The notes beneath the pieces are model-generated. The model did no database searches. It saw nothing but the letters and a program-made list of their open reading frames with translations, and was not told where the DNA came from. Shown one piece after another: positions 44,791 to 55,804 of a DNA stretch of 64,000 bases (position 1 is its first letter; every line of letters starts with the position of its first letter). The stretch comes from Agelas oroides (taxonomy: Eukaryota > Porifera > Demospongiae > Agelasida > Agelasidae), in the NCBI GenBank assembly GCA_949130485.1, contig OX422183.1:18693934-18757933 (forward strand), read 5' to 3'. The position numbers were made by a program, and so were the translations under genes.

Positions 44791-45383
44791 GGCAAGTGGA
44801 AAATGCTGAAGTGTGGAAATGCTTAAGTGTGGAAATGCTGAAGTGTGGAAGTGCTGAAGTGTGGAAATGCTAAAGTGTGGAAATGCTGAAGTGTGGAAAT
44901 GCTGAAGTGTAGAAATGGAAGTTTTGAAATGGAAGTATGGAAACAGCAGTACAAAGTGAGAAGAAAGCCACCTATTATGATCGAGCCAGATCCTGGGATC
45001 TCGGACCACAGTGAGCATTGCTATCATAATGAGTGGCCAAATCCAGCCCAAGACTAACAGTAAATTGGCCATGCAAGCTCTATGCTCATGATGCACTCAT
45101 GACAGTGATACAGATGTGAGTGTTTTCATAGTTCCACACTGGGAATCTTCCTTCACCAGTGGCCTCAAACACACTGTCGTCTTGGAAGACCAAGACCAAA
45201 CTACACTCAGCATGTCATGTGAAACAACTGTATGTGTTGATGCTCGCTGAAGTCTGAGGTCCCAGTACCCGGCTCTCACACTGCTTAAAAACAGGTCACC
45301 CTTTGCCTATAAGCGGCTTCTTTCTCACTTCCATATTTCCATTCCGTGTTTCGGTTTCCATACTTCAGCATTTTCCCTTTGCC
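44791..45383. mobile_element. TIR element with 16-bp minisatellite in one arm
   Basis: The left end ggcaagtggaaaatgctgaa is inverted at the right (ttcagcattttccctttgcc) with two mismatches. From 44800 to 44920 'gaaatgctgaagtgtg' repeats about seven times. Confidence 0.6.
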
Positions 45384-45939
45384 CTTATAATGCATGGCTG
45401 TTAATGGGAATGCAATCCACACCTGAATAAAAAGTCCATTAAAACAATGTGGCCGTAATTCAGATGTTCAGAAAAGCAGGGTTTCATTGTAGAGTTAAGG
45501 CTAGACCACATCTTTTGACTAACATTATTTCCACAGTTTCCTTACAATAAATAAACCCAAAAACAAAAACTTTAGGATACTTGGTCTCTGTGTTTAAAAG
45601 AAAGCTTTGTGTTACAATATAATCACATGAACAATTGTGCTTTGCGCAGAGTACACAAGCAGTGTAGGTAGACCAAAACAGCTCATGAGTCCAGCACAAA
45701 AATTTGTCCAACTGCAACACTGCATACAAATAAACAGTGCAACACTTCAATCACCTCCTGAAACACTCTAACAGACGGTCTTTGCATGCAGGTTGAAGCA
45801 ATGGCTGCAGAGTGGCAAATCACTCATGGGTGCCTAATTGTGTTTGATTTATTCTTGCATTATTCAATGAGCACACAAGCGATTTGCTACTCTGCAGCAA
45901 TTCCCTCAACCTACCTGCAACTCTTTCTCAGACTGCTCA

Positions 45940-48540
45940 TCCATAGGCGGTTCCAGACCCGGGCAAGCCTGGGCATTGCCCGGGTAAAATTATGGTCAAT
46001 CGTGCTTATTGCTTACCACTATATTGTCTCGCGGGATGATGGGGCAGAGCTCGCCCTACAGTAAGGACAACAGACCAGTCTAAGCTTGATGGTTAGGGGG
46101 AGGTGCCAGACTTTTCACCATTTAATACCCATATGCTTACTGCGCATGTGTGGTAATATAGGACCATGCTGCCGAATCAATATGTCTGTGAAACGGAAGC
46201 AAACCTCTTTGCTTTCATTTATGCCCTAGCTAAAGCGATCTAAAGAAACTTCAGATAGAGGTAAGGGGCAGCTTTGTTATTGGCATCCTGATAATAATAT
46301 ACACCGTTCACCTGAATATATACTAGGTGGATTGGAATCTAGTTCTGATGCCAGTGAGGTTGGTCCTACATCTAGTGAGTCTACCAGCAGCTCTTCATCG
46401 GTTATGCTCCAAACCAGCTCGAATGAAGTGAGAGAACCGCCAATCTAGTGACAATGACTTGCCTCTTGATATAGCCACTGATAAATCTGAAACACCTGTA
46501 CAGCCTCATTTCCCTAGTGGGCTATTTGGTGCCAGTGGAAGTAGGCCGTTCCAAGCACATGGTACAAAGAATTTCACTGGATAGAATACTCGGTGGAAAA
46601 AGATGTTCTGTTTCCCGTGTCGTTTTTTCAACCCACCTTCTGAAAAGTCAATAGCATTCATTCATACTGGCTTTCATGATTGGAAGCATGCCACTGGGAA
46701 GCATGGAATTTTGACATACCATGATAGCAAGTGTTCCACTCACAAGGATGCCGTTGTAGCTTGGAAGCAGTTTCAATTGAGCCAGGCCAAAGATGCCTCT
46801 ATTTGAGTTCAGTTGGACAGACAAGGGGGAAAAAATTATTGATAACCGCACATATGTGAAAGCCTTGTTGGAATCACTTCTGTTTTGTGCTCATGGTATT
46901 GCATTAAGAGGCCACAGGGAACCCATGGAAGATTCATCTATTAATCCTGGCGACTTTAGGTCACTTGTGTCTCTGATGTCAAGACACAGTGATGTTCTAT
47001 GGAAACATTTGGATGAAGGACCGTTGAATGCATCAGGGTTAGGTCATCATATTCAAGATGAATTAATACAGATAATGGCTGACACTGTCTTGTCCAGCAT
47101 CATTGCAGAACTACAGGAAGTTTGTTTCTACGCACTTATTGGTGATGAATCAAAGTACATCAGCAAACGTGAACAATTATCCAAGGTATGTTCATAATGG
47201 GATGGTCCGTGAACGTTTTCTTGGGTTTGTGCATGCGCATGAACTTGATGCCAGTTCTCTCTCTGAATATATCCTCAAAACACTTTCAGATTTGCATATA
47301 AATTTTGTGTAAGCCAGTGTTATGACGGTGCATCAGTAATGAGTGGACGACATGCTGGTGTTAGTGCAAAGATCAAAGAACAGAATAATAAAGCCGTGTA
47401 TGTACACTGTTGTGCACACAGACTGAACCTAGTCCTTGTTGATACATCAAAACAGTTGCCTGCTGCTGCAGATTCTTTCAGCCTTTTGGAAACATTGTAT
47501 GTATTCATGTCATCATCCAAACCCCATGAACTCTTTCTTAGAAGGCAAACTGAATTAGGTCTACACAGGGAAGTCAGGTTGAAGAAGCTCAGTGATACAA
47601 GATGGGCTTGTCATTATGGCTCCAATTAAGGTGGTATTCACAGCTGTCCTTGCTACACTTGAAGAAATTTCTGAAGGTGGTGACCAAGACAGAATTGTTG
47701 AAGCATGAGGTATTCTCCTTCAAGTGAGAAGCTTTCAATTTGTTTTATGTCTCATCATATTTGAAAGAATATTTGCCATCACTTCATAACTCAGATGTGC
47801 TTCAAGCTGAGCACATGACCTTTGCTGGAGCAGTTTCTTGTATTGAGGCTACCATGCAGACTTTACAAGATATGCAGATTGAGGAGGAATGGAAGAAAAA
47901 TTGGGAAAGAGCAGTTTCCCTGTCTAGTATATTAATAGAACTCCATTGGAAGAGTACCATGTACAAGTGTATTATTCTATGCTAGATTTGGTTATAACAG
48001 AGATGAAGCAAAGGTTTGATGATGTTAACAGATCCCTAATGAAGTCTATGCAAGCTTTCCATCCAAAATCTGAAATGTTTCTTGATTTAGAAACTCTTCC
48101 CCCTTTCACATCACACTATGACATCGATTCAGATGATGTTGAAGTGGAACTCATTACAGCTACTAAACTGTACCGGAAAGCTCGACTTCCTTCATCATGT
48201 CTATGAGCAACTCCTACCAATTCCTGAGGGATTCCATGTTACTGAGATGTCTAAAGATAGCCATGACCTTTGGTGTAACTTCAGCACCAGCAGAACATTC
48301 TTTCTCGTCACTCAGACGCATTAAAACTTACCTTCGGTCAACAATGGGGCAGGAATGGCTAACAAACCTTTCATTGTTGTACATTGAAAGGCAACTGTCA
48401 GGTGAACTGTGGAATTGTATAGATGATATTGTTTTGCAGTTTTTTCACAGAAACATGTGGATTCAAGAATTATTTTCATTTAGTATGCAAATGACATGGT
48501 TCTGCACGCATACGTACTTAAGATTGGGAGATCACTAACA
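45940..48540 (+). pseudogene. Decayed hAT transposon, ZMYM1-like transposase
   Basis: The transposase starts at 46182 (MSVKRKQTSLLSFMP, then a stop). It keeps a TTF-type zinc-finger stretch at 46603-46800 (MFCFPCRFFNPPSEK ... GFHDWKHA). The DUF4371-like RNase-H part runs to about 47630 (CYDGASVMSGRHAGV, VHCCAHRLNLVLVDT, LSDTRWACH). A C-terminal dimerisation region lies at about 48240-48450 (SAPAEHSFSSLRRIKTYLR, LTNLSLLYIERQL). Several stops and frameshifts break it into at least six open pieces, so it is dead. The left end near 45940 (ataggcggttccagacccgg) looks like a hAT terminus; the right end is not clear. Confidence 0.82.
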
Positions 48541-48699
48541 CGTAACACTAGTACTAGCAATAGTGTACATGTACGCTGGTAGCCTGGTACACTAACATGT
48601 ATAATATGAAAAACTATAATTCCAATGTTCTTGCAGTTGTGGTAAACAGTGACGATATCGACAAGGTGAGTGCTTCCTGATCACTAAAACAATGATGCT

Positions 48700-51000
48700 A
48701 ATTTTTTTCCCTGCGCTTCGCGCGGAAACTCAGCTATAATACAGCAGCTCCCCCACGTGTGTCCCCTGCCTGGGTAACCTGGCAGCTCTGCAACTGCCAC
48801 TGTGCTCATCTACAGTTGCCTGCAACAGTGCAATTAAATTTACACTTCTTCCTATCTTTCATTGCCACAGTGTCTGCTGACTATCCCAAGCAGATGAAAA
48901 GAGCAAGGAGATAGTCCAACTGGCAGAGCTGAAGTGCAACCACTACACCCTGAAGTCACTTTTTTTACTCAGGGCCATTAGGGACTGGTTTCTGTTGTTA
49001 CGTGTAGCCTGTAGTACTGCTTACTTTGACATCTTTTCTGGCCGTACCCATAACAAGGTAGCTGTACCAAGCCCTTCCCTCGGGGTATATCAGTGCACTA
49101 AACATGATATGCGGAATTCATGCAAGCAAAATTTCCTCTGCACAATTACTTTCTATTTCATCTGGCCTAACTTTGTATCTGTGGGAATAGTTGATATCTG
49201 CACATCCACTGGGCAATTAAACTTCCATTATGCACCTTTAGGGGTAACCTATGAACTATTCCAAAGGTGAATCAAGGGTTTCCTCTCGCTCAAACCCAAC
49301 AGTACTCTCCAGTATCTTTCTGGTAACTTCTACATTGGTTGTTTCCAGGAAAAGAGCTGCTAATGAAGTACTATGCAGTTCATTCGGAATGCTACACAGT
49401 GCACATGACTCTACTTGTGCGCATTTGAAAATTGCTCAATGCACTTTGCAAAATGCTTTCTAATGTCACAGAACATGTGTGTGATGATCACATCAGGTTT
49501 TTGTTAAATGAGGTACTGACAAGACTGAGCATTGCTGTAAGGAACAGTACAAGCCTACAATGATCTCTCAGTACCAAGATAGCCAAGGTACTTAATTGCA
49601 TTCTAAGGTACCACAATGCTTACATAAATACAAACAGCTTCCTGTTTATGATAGCAAAATTTTCAGGACTAGTGACATACTGTTCATACCACTTGATTCT
49701 TCTAAACTTCACCTGACTACAATTTTTCTGTCCTGTAGCTAGACGTTTATATTTATGATTCCTGACTGCCAATCATAAATAATTACGTATGGCCAATTGA
49801 AAAGTTACTAGTTTTGATGCCTATTGAAATGCTGGTGTAGAAGCCTTGTACAAGGTCTCTAACTTATCAGGAGGAACATAAGAAATTTCCAGTAGGCATG
49901 GCAATTTGTACCTTGACCATGAGGCTACGTTTTCAGACTTCTGTCTTGCTGTATGGCGTGTACATTGGTGAGAAAAGCAAACGAGAGACTTAGCCTATTT
50001 ATAGGATTAATAATGTTGTTGTTATATCCAGTAGCAAAGCGCCCATGCACACTCGCAGCTCAAGCTTCAAAAAATTAGGGTGGGCGGTTACACGGAGGAG
50101 GTGCTTGAATGGCTTGACTATCCCCGTGCAAGCGCCAATCCAGGATGCGAAGTTAGCTACCAGGGTGTGCTGATTCATGGATAATATAGTATGCCATGAC
50201 CGAATCGACCAGGATTGTCGCTTCGCTTGCGCTTCGTCGAGGAGGCCAGCTCAACGGTAGAGAAATGTGTATCGTGCTAGAAAACGGACTGACTCGTTGC
50301 CTCGTTGCCAAGTTCCCGCAGTGTTCGTTGATTGTAGTACGCAAATTTCGTGCTCCAGGTGAAGATCGAACGCTGTGAACAAGGCTACGGAAGAGTGTGT
50401 GCGAAACTTTGATGCCGGATGTCGTGGCGTCTGAAGCACATCAGAATGATCACAGCTATGTATGTGAGCTCAGCGGACCTACTTTAGATTCACTACACAA
50501 GAATTTAGCATGGTGGGGGGTTACATGGAGGACCTAAAAAAAAACAACCCACAAAACCGTCAAAACTGGTAGTGGGCGCTTGCGCGGGACAATATGGTAC
50601 TGTTTAGTGAACAATTGGGATAGATTTTAGTGTTTATAGAGGTGTTTGTATTTCGGAGAGGCATAAAATATTACGCACAATAGAGATTCAATTCGGATTG
50701 CAAAATTTGTCCCCTTTAACAAGGTGTCTGCCATAGGGAATATCCATTAAGAAAAGTTGTACTGTAAATGTGCAGATTTCAAAATTTTCACTGGGTTGAC
50801 AGACTGACAGACAAACAGACTGACAGATGGACAAAACCGATTCCCTTTGTGCATGCAGGCACCTACTGCATATAAACGTGCATGTACAGTAGAACCTCCC
50901 TTATCTGGCCTTCGAACTATGGGCACCTCCTTCTACCGGGCACTATCTTTGGCCACACAAATTAATTTCCTGTCCCTGGTCAGCTGAGCGTGCTAGTCAC
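48700..51000. other. No gene recognised
   Basis: An open stretch of about 380 nt (48890-49270, plus) has no recognisable domain and no clean splice junctions. Two related segments at 50075-50120 and 50508-50540 share 'ggttacacggaggag'-like sequence. Confidence 0.4.
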
Positions 51001-51662
51001 TAGTCTCATGCCCAGACCCCACCGTACCTGACAGGAGAGGGTCTGGTGACATCCAGCCAATCCCTCGGGTTTTATTAATGTTGATTGCATTTGGCGGACA
51101 ATTTTGCAACCGCCAATCACGTTGCAGAAAACACAACCTGTAGCGCAACATTAACACCGGAAATTCTTGACTACTTCAACACGATGACACAGCATTTTTT
51201 TGGCGCATAAATTAGTTATCAGTTCGCAACTATGCTTACAGTAAGCTATGAATTTTCAATTAAGCCCGAGGAATCGGCCGGATGTCACCTAGTCTCGTGC
51301 CCAGACCCCGCCCTCTCACAAGGAAAAAAAAGGGTCTGGTGACCTCCGGCCGATTCCTCGGGCTTCATTAAGTTGATTGCTTTTCGGCGTGCAATTTTGC
51401 AACCGCCAATCACGTTGCAGAAAACACAATCTGTAGTGCAACACCGGAAATTCTTGACTATGTTAACACAATGACACAGCACTTTTTTGGCACGTAAATT
51501 AGTTATCAGTTTGCAACTATGCATACACTATGCTATGAATGTTTAATGAAGCCCGAGGAATCAGCCGGATGTCACCAGACCCTCTCCTCGCTGGTGGTGT
51601 CTGGGCACGAGACTAGATGTCACCAGACCCTCTCCTCGCGGGTGGGGTCTAGGCACGAGACT
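51001..51662. mobile_element. Two tandem copies of a 290-bp TIR element plus a partial third end
   Basis: Copy 1 (51001-51290) and copy 2 (51291-51614) share 'ttgcaaccgccaatcacgtt' and 'ccggaaattcttgacta'. Each begins with agtctcgtgcccagacc and ends with a cagaccctctcc...cacgagact type sequence; a further end lies at 51615-51662. Confidence 0.7.
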
Positions 51663-51675
51663 AGCTGGTCACAGG

Positions 51676-52164
51676 CAGAGGAGGTTGGAAGTTAGTAATT
51701 AGCGACGCACTCGATCACGCGAAGGTAGCAATTAGTGCTACGTGAGTGAATGACATAATCATACAGGCTGCCATTGAGGCCAATAGTAAAAGGTGAAATC
51801 AATTTACACTACGGCGCCCTCGCTTGTTTGAAACAAAACTTGTTCAGTGGATACTGCTAGGTGAGCTCTAGATCGACCACTATGGCATTTTATGACACGC
51901 AAAGTCTTTCACAGGGATTCCCAAGGAAACACTCAAATGCTTCGCGTATAAGGAAGAGCTATAGTGGTCGATCTAGAGCTCACCTGGCAGCATCCACTGA
52001 GGGAGTTTTGTTTCAAACAAGCAAGGGCGCCGTAGTGTAAATCGATTTCACCTTTTACTATTGGCCTCAATGGCAGCCCCGTATGATTACATCATTCACA
52101 CTAGCACTAATTGCTACTTTCGCGTGATCACGCATCGCTATTTACTAGCTTCCAACCTCCTCTG
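51676..52164. mobile_element. Long-TIR hairpin element with 9-bp target duplication
   Basis: Arms of about 205 bp (51676-51889 and 51958-52164) are inverted near-copies around a 70-bp loop, starting cagaggaggttggaa. The flanks are ggtcacagg on both sides (51667-51675, 52165-52173). The CAG ends suggest hAT, whereas the 9-bp duplication with long arms is more like Mutator; the family stays open. Non-coding. Confidence 0.8.
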
Positions 52165-52674
52165 GGTCACAGGTGCGTGAGTTGTGTAAACTCAGCATTC
52201 AGCATGCAACCACAGTGTTTACACAGTCTGCACTCACTCCCTTCTGGCTTCTCTAAGGATGATTAGTGTCTCCTAGTACAACTGGGTTTGGGACACTATT
52301 TTTGTCACACTTGGATTGCCTGGTTATTTTTTTCATCATTTCAAGGACCACAAACAGGAAATTTAACTTGAGTGGCCTTACTCTATGACATTCTAATGAC
52401 ATATGCTGGGTACAACACTATACATATTTCCAGTTACAGGCATTTTCTAAGTTTTGGGCACCCCCTGTACCCATGCTGCCTGGATAAGAGAGGTTTCTAC
52501 TGTATGTACATAGACAACAGTTACACTCTTAATATAATTTCTGGAACAATGAGGCTATCAGAGCACCAAAAATAATGTGCCAGTCAGTCCACATAGAAGT
52601 ATGAAAGAATGTATCATTCAAGGACATCACCACTTACGTACTTTAGGACCACATTATACTAGAAAATGTAGAAC

Positions 52675-53136
52675 ATTGTGGGGGTGAGCCTGAGCAAGCA
52701 GCTACTATGGCTACACATAAAGAGACTAAGCTTCACACTGAAATCATGAGCTGAATCGCTAGCATTTATGAGTGCCGTTTATGCACGACCCTTACCTGAA
52801 GTGATCTCAACCCGGCATGTCATTTTTTACCGTTTGTGAGCAGCCTGCCATTGATGCCGGGTCGGTCTGTAGCTGCTATGACAAACAAGAAGTAAGGTGC
52901 CGTGCATGCTTAACTTGAGCCATTTCTGCTACACTTGCTGACGCTGTACTCTGGCAGTAGCCCAGCACTGCCCTTCACCTATTGAGGGCTACCTACTAAG
53001 TGCACAAGGATGTTCAAAATATTTAAATGCGAATATAAAATTTACGGTATATGGCCGCAAGCAAGCGTAGATAGATACTCACACACTCCCCCAATGCAGT
53101 CCCGCTAGTGTGGGGCTCGATAAGGCTCGCCCCAAT
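52675..53136. mobile_element. TIR element, copy 2 (see 16475-17002)
   Basis: Same ends and internal blocks as copy 1; about 460 bp with internal differences. Confidence 0.65.
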
Positions 53137-53149
53137 TACAGTGTAATAA

Positions 53150-54930
53150 ACAGCGCTATGAGTTTCTTTAGTAGCCATTGATTCACGATATTTCACTTGC
53201 ATGGTCAACACTTAGATTAGATGCTGAGAAAATTATTACCAGCTATCAGGTATTATATAGAGTATTAACACACACAGGCCACTCAATCAGCAAACACTAC
53301 ATTTCTGACAGTCCATCTCTGTTTGCTTTTTTCGTTGAGCATAGTTGAGCATAGTTTCTTTGACAGCTTTCGCAGGGAACTATAGACATGATCATGCGTA
53401 ATGTAGTCTGTGGACCGCTGAACTTGTGGGCTTAATGACTGATGGACTTGTAATGGAAGTCATTTGAAGCTGGAATGTTTTGTTCTTTGCTGACAATGTC
53501 AGACAAACCAGGCACTGTTACTAGTCTGGGAGATTAGCAAGCCATGTGAGCACTTTGATAGTCGCCCTAAAACTATTGCTAATTAATTACTTAAAGCATA
53601 GGTTTGAGGTTGAATGTAGCCCAAGACTCCCTGGCGAGAGTCTGGCTACACTTATACTCTAGCTTTCCATCAAAAAGTCCTTGTTCAATCTCCAGAAAAG
53701 AACCTTTGGAAGTCTAATTTTGAATGCACACAGCTACCGGCTGTGTAAATAGGAAGTGTGTCAGAAGCTATTAGAGGTAGAAGACAATGTTTCTTTCAAC
53801 AGATATGCTCCCAATCAAGTTGAAAGGAATTTTTATGTAAAACTCACAGCTTAAACTAATTCACAAACTATAATTATCATGGACCAAATCACATGCTATT
53901 TTTGAATTCTTTAAGCCAGACAAAATATAAAAACAAACTTCCTAGCTACAATCATAGTTATACATAGCCTAGTACCAAGGCCACGTGGGAAGAGAAAAAG
54001 TGGCAAGGTATCCACTGTTGGTGCATGCACAAACTACCCCATAATTTCATAGGGTATCGTATACTATCGTCTAAGAGTTTCAGACCTTTCCCATTCCACA
54101 AGCGTGATTGAGCAGATTTCTCCTATCTGAAAGATGCCTGCCACAAACTATACTCTGTGGAAACAATGAAGCTATGCTTGCAATGATTATTCACACACTC
54201 GTCTAGTCACTTGTATGTTGCCTGTACCAGGATCAAGATTTTTGACCGGCAAAATGTTTCATTATTCCCTTCTGAAACTCTTGATTGCTTGATTTACTCT
54301 GCCTCAAAGAAAATTGGCAGCCGTGTGTTCTCAGTATCATTGATCCATTGACTTTGCAGCTTGGAGGTCACCTTAATCCCTTCATCAGCTCTTAAAAAAG
54401 GATCACTTGATTCCATTGAGTCACTGTCAACAACTTGGTCAATAACTATGCTAGCTTACAATACACACCAAACTACAAAATCATTCTGCCAGGGAGGTGT
54501 TGTGTCTGACATACTAAGAGTCTACTGCACTGTCTACCTTGCAATTTATGGCTATCATAACAAATTGTTTTTGTGCCATTGTAACAATGTATACACTTGT
54601 CATGATCACATGCTCTGAGCTATGTGCAATTAAGGTGGGCCTACCTTGTGTTTGCTATCACACACATGATAAAATGTATCAGGCTGTTCCTTTCAGGTGT
54701 GTGTGCAAATTTTTTAAAGATGTATCAGCAGATGGTCCTGTGCTCCCTTAATGTTTACAAGGAGTCTGTTGATTAGCATTGGGGATGATGACAAAACTTC
54801 TCCCTTCCCCAGGCAGTACCCAACAACTAGCATAAGAAGCAGACAGGTTAACGCCCTGGTAGAATTTATTGCAGTGGATTGAGCACAGATGAAAGTCATC
54901 CTCAATATTAAAAAAATTAGTTACTTCTGC
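53150..54930. other. No gene recognised
   Basis: Several short open frames on both strands (for example 54539-54751 plus and 54748-54910 minus) have plausible amino-acid composition but no identifiable domain. Some could be upstream exons of the plus-strand gene ending at 55754; I cannot link them by phase. Confidence 0.35.
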
Positions 54931-54936
54931 AACTCC

Positions 54937-55015
54937 TAGCCTCGTTCGCAGGCTCTGCCCTCGCCCCGACGAAAAATAAAAACGGAGGCGAGGGGAGAGC
55001 CTGGGAACGAGGCTA
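54937..55015. mobile_element. 79-bp hairpin element (TAGCCTCGTTCCCAGG family) with 8-bp duplication
   Basis: Ends tagcctcgttcgcagg and cctgggaacgaggcta are inverted, and gcaactcc flanks both sides (54929-54936; 55016-55023). Other family members or pieces are at 3144, 31930-32012, 36219-36255, 55066-55130, 59598-60472 and 63630-63745. Confidence 0.78.
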
Positions 55016-55171
55016 GCAACTCCTTTAATTGTCGTAATTTTAGTCACCTTTACACCCATCTGGAGGTAGCCTCATTCCAAGGCCTTTCCTGCCTTCAGTG
55101 TTTGATAGCTTGCAGGCATGCCATCTACCCTGACTGGCTATTCATGATCACATGGCTGTACTGTGAATTCT

Positions 55172-55754
55172 GGAGGCAGTCAAGGAGGTGGAAACAATGC
55201 TAGCCTTGCTGCCCTGGTGTCATACCTTGTAGCCAAGTAAGTACTTTCAAAACTGTTACCACCTTAACCGTCTTGCTCTACACTATTTTGTACATTTTAT
55301 AGGGATTGGTATCTCAATGGCGAAGTTTCTCTGCCAGTAAGTGCCACAAATTTGTAGCCTTTCCTGTTGCTGTCTCGGTTACTTATCTCGGGTCAAAGTT
55401 CAATTACCGGTTAGAATTAGGGAAATATCATCATCTAATTAACATCTTGCAAAGGTGCAAATGCAAACATGGTAGGTGAGAGAATCATTATTCCCGCATA
55501 TGTGAGGATTGTGATGTTTCTTTCTTATCTTGACTGTTTTTTAGGTTCTTTGTAAACCATAAACAAACAAAAGAGCAGGTCTATTCTGACAATTTATGGT
55601 ACAGGTAAGACAATTCAGATCAACTGAAGAATGCGACCACGGCACTTGTGCTACACTGAATAGCCAGGCCATTACCATGCTGTAAGCATGAACATTAGCA
55701 ACCGTGTTGTGGGTTTGCAGGGGAGCAAGTTCAGTTGTGGTCTATGACGTGTGA
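55172..55754 (+). CDS. C-terminal exons of an unrecognised plus-strand gene
   Basis: Five exons join in frame to a natural stop: about 55172-55236, 55303-55336, 55455-55471, 55545-55604 and 55721-55754. Junction phases are 2, 0, 2 and 2, with GT-AG borders gtaagt, gtaagt, gtaggt and gtaaga. The deduced end reads GGSQGGGNNASLAALVSYLV, then AKDWYLNGEVSLP, VQMQTW, FFVNHKQTKEQVYSDNLWYR and GASSVVVYDV. Composition is that of a folded soluble protein, with no signal or membrane segment here. Introns are 66-118 bp, short as in many sponge genes. The start of the first exon is uncertain, and upstream exons are not found. I do not recognise the family. The 17-nt third exon is the weakest link. Confidence 0.6.
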
Positions 55755-55804
55755 AGCTTCTGTAGGTGCAAAATTATATCGTCCAATCGCAGTCTTTACT
55801 TATC

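Noticed and set aside
48637..49270. Candidate plus-strand exons (VVNSDDIDK and a 125-codon open stretch)
   Set aside because: The donor phase of the first does not match a credible acceptor of the second, and no domain is recognisable.
54748..55059. 103-codon minus-strand open frame
   Set aside because: Nearly a quarter of it is the 79-bp hairpin element read through in one frame; the rest has no supporting splice sites.
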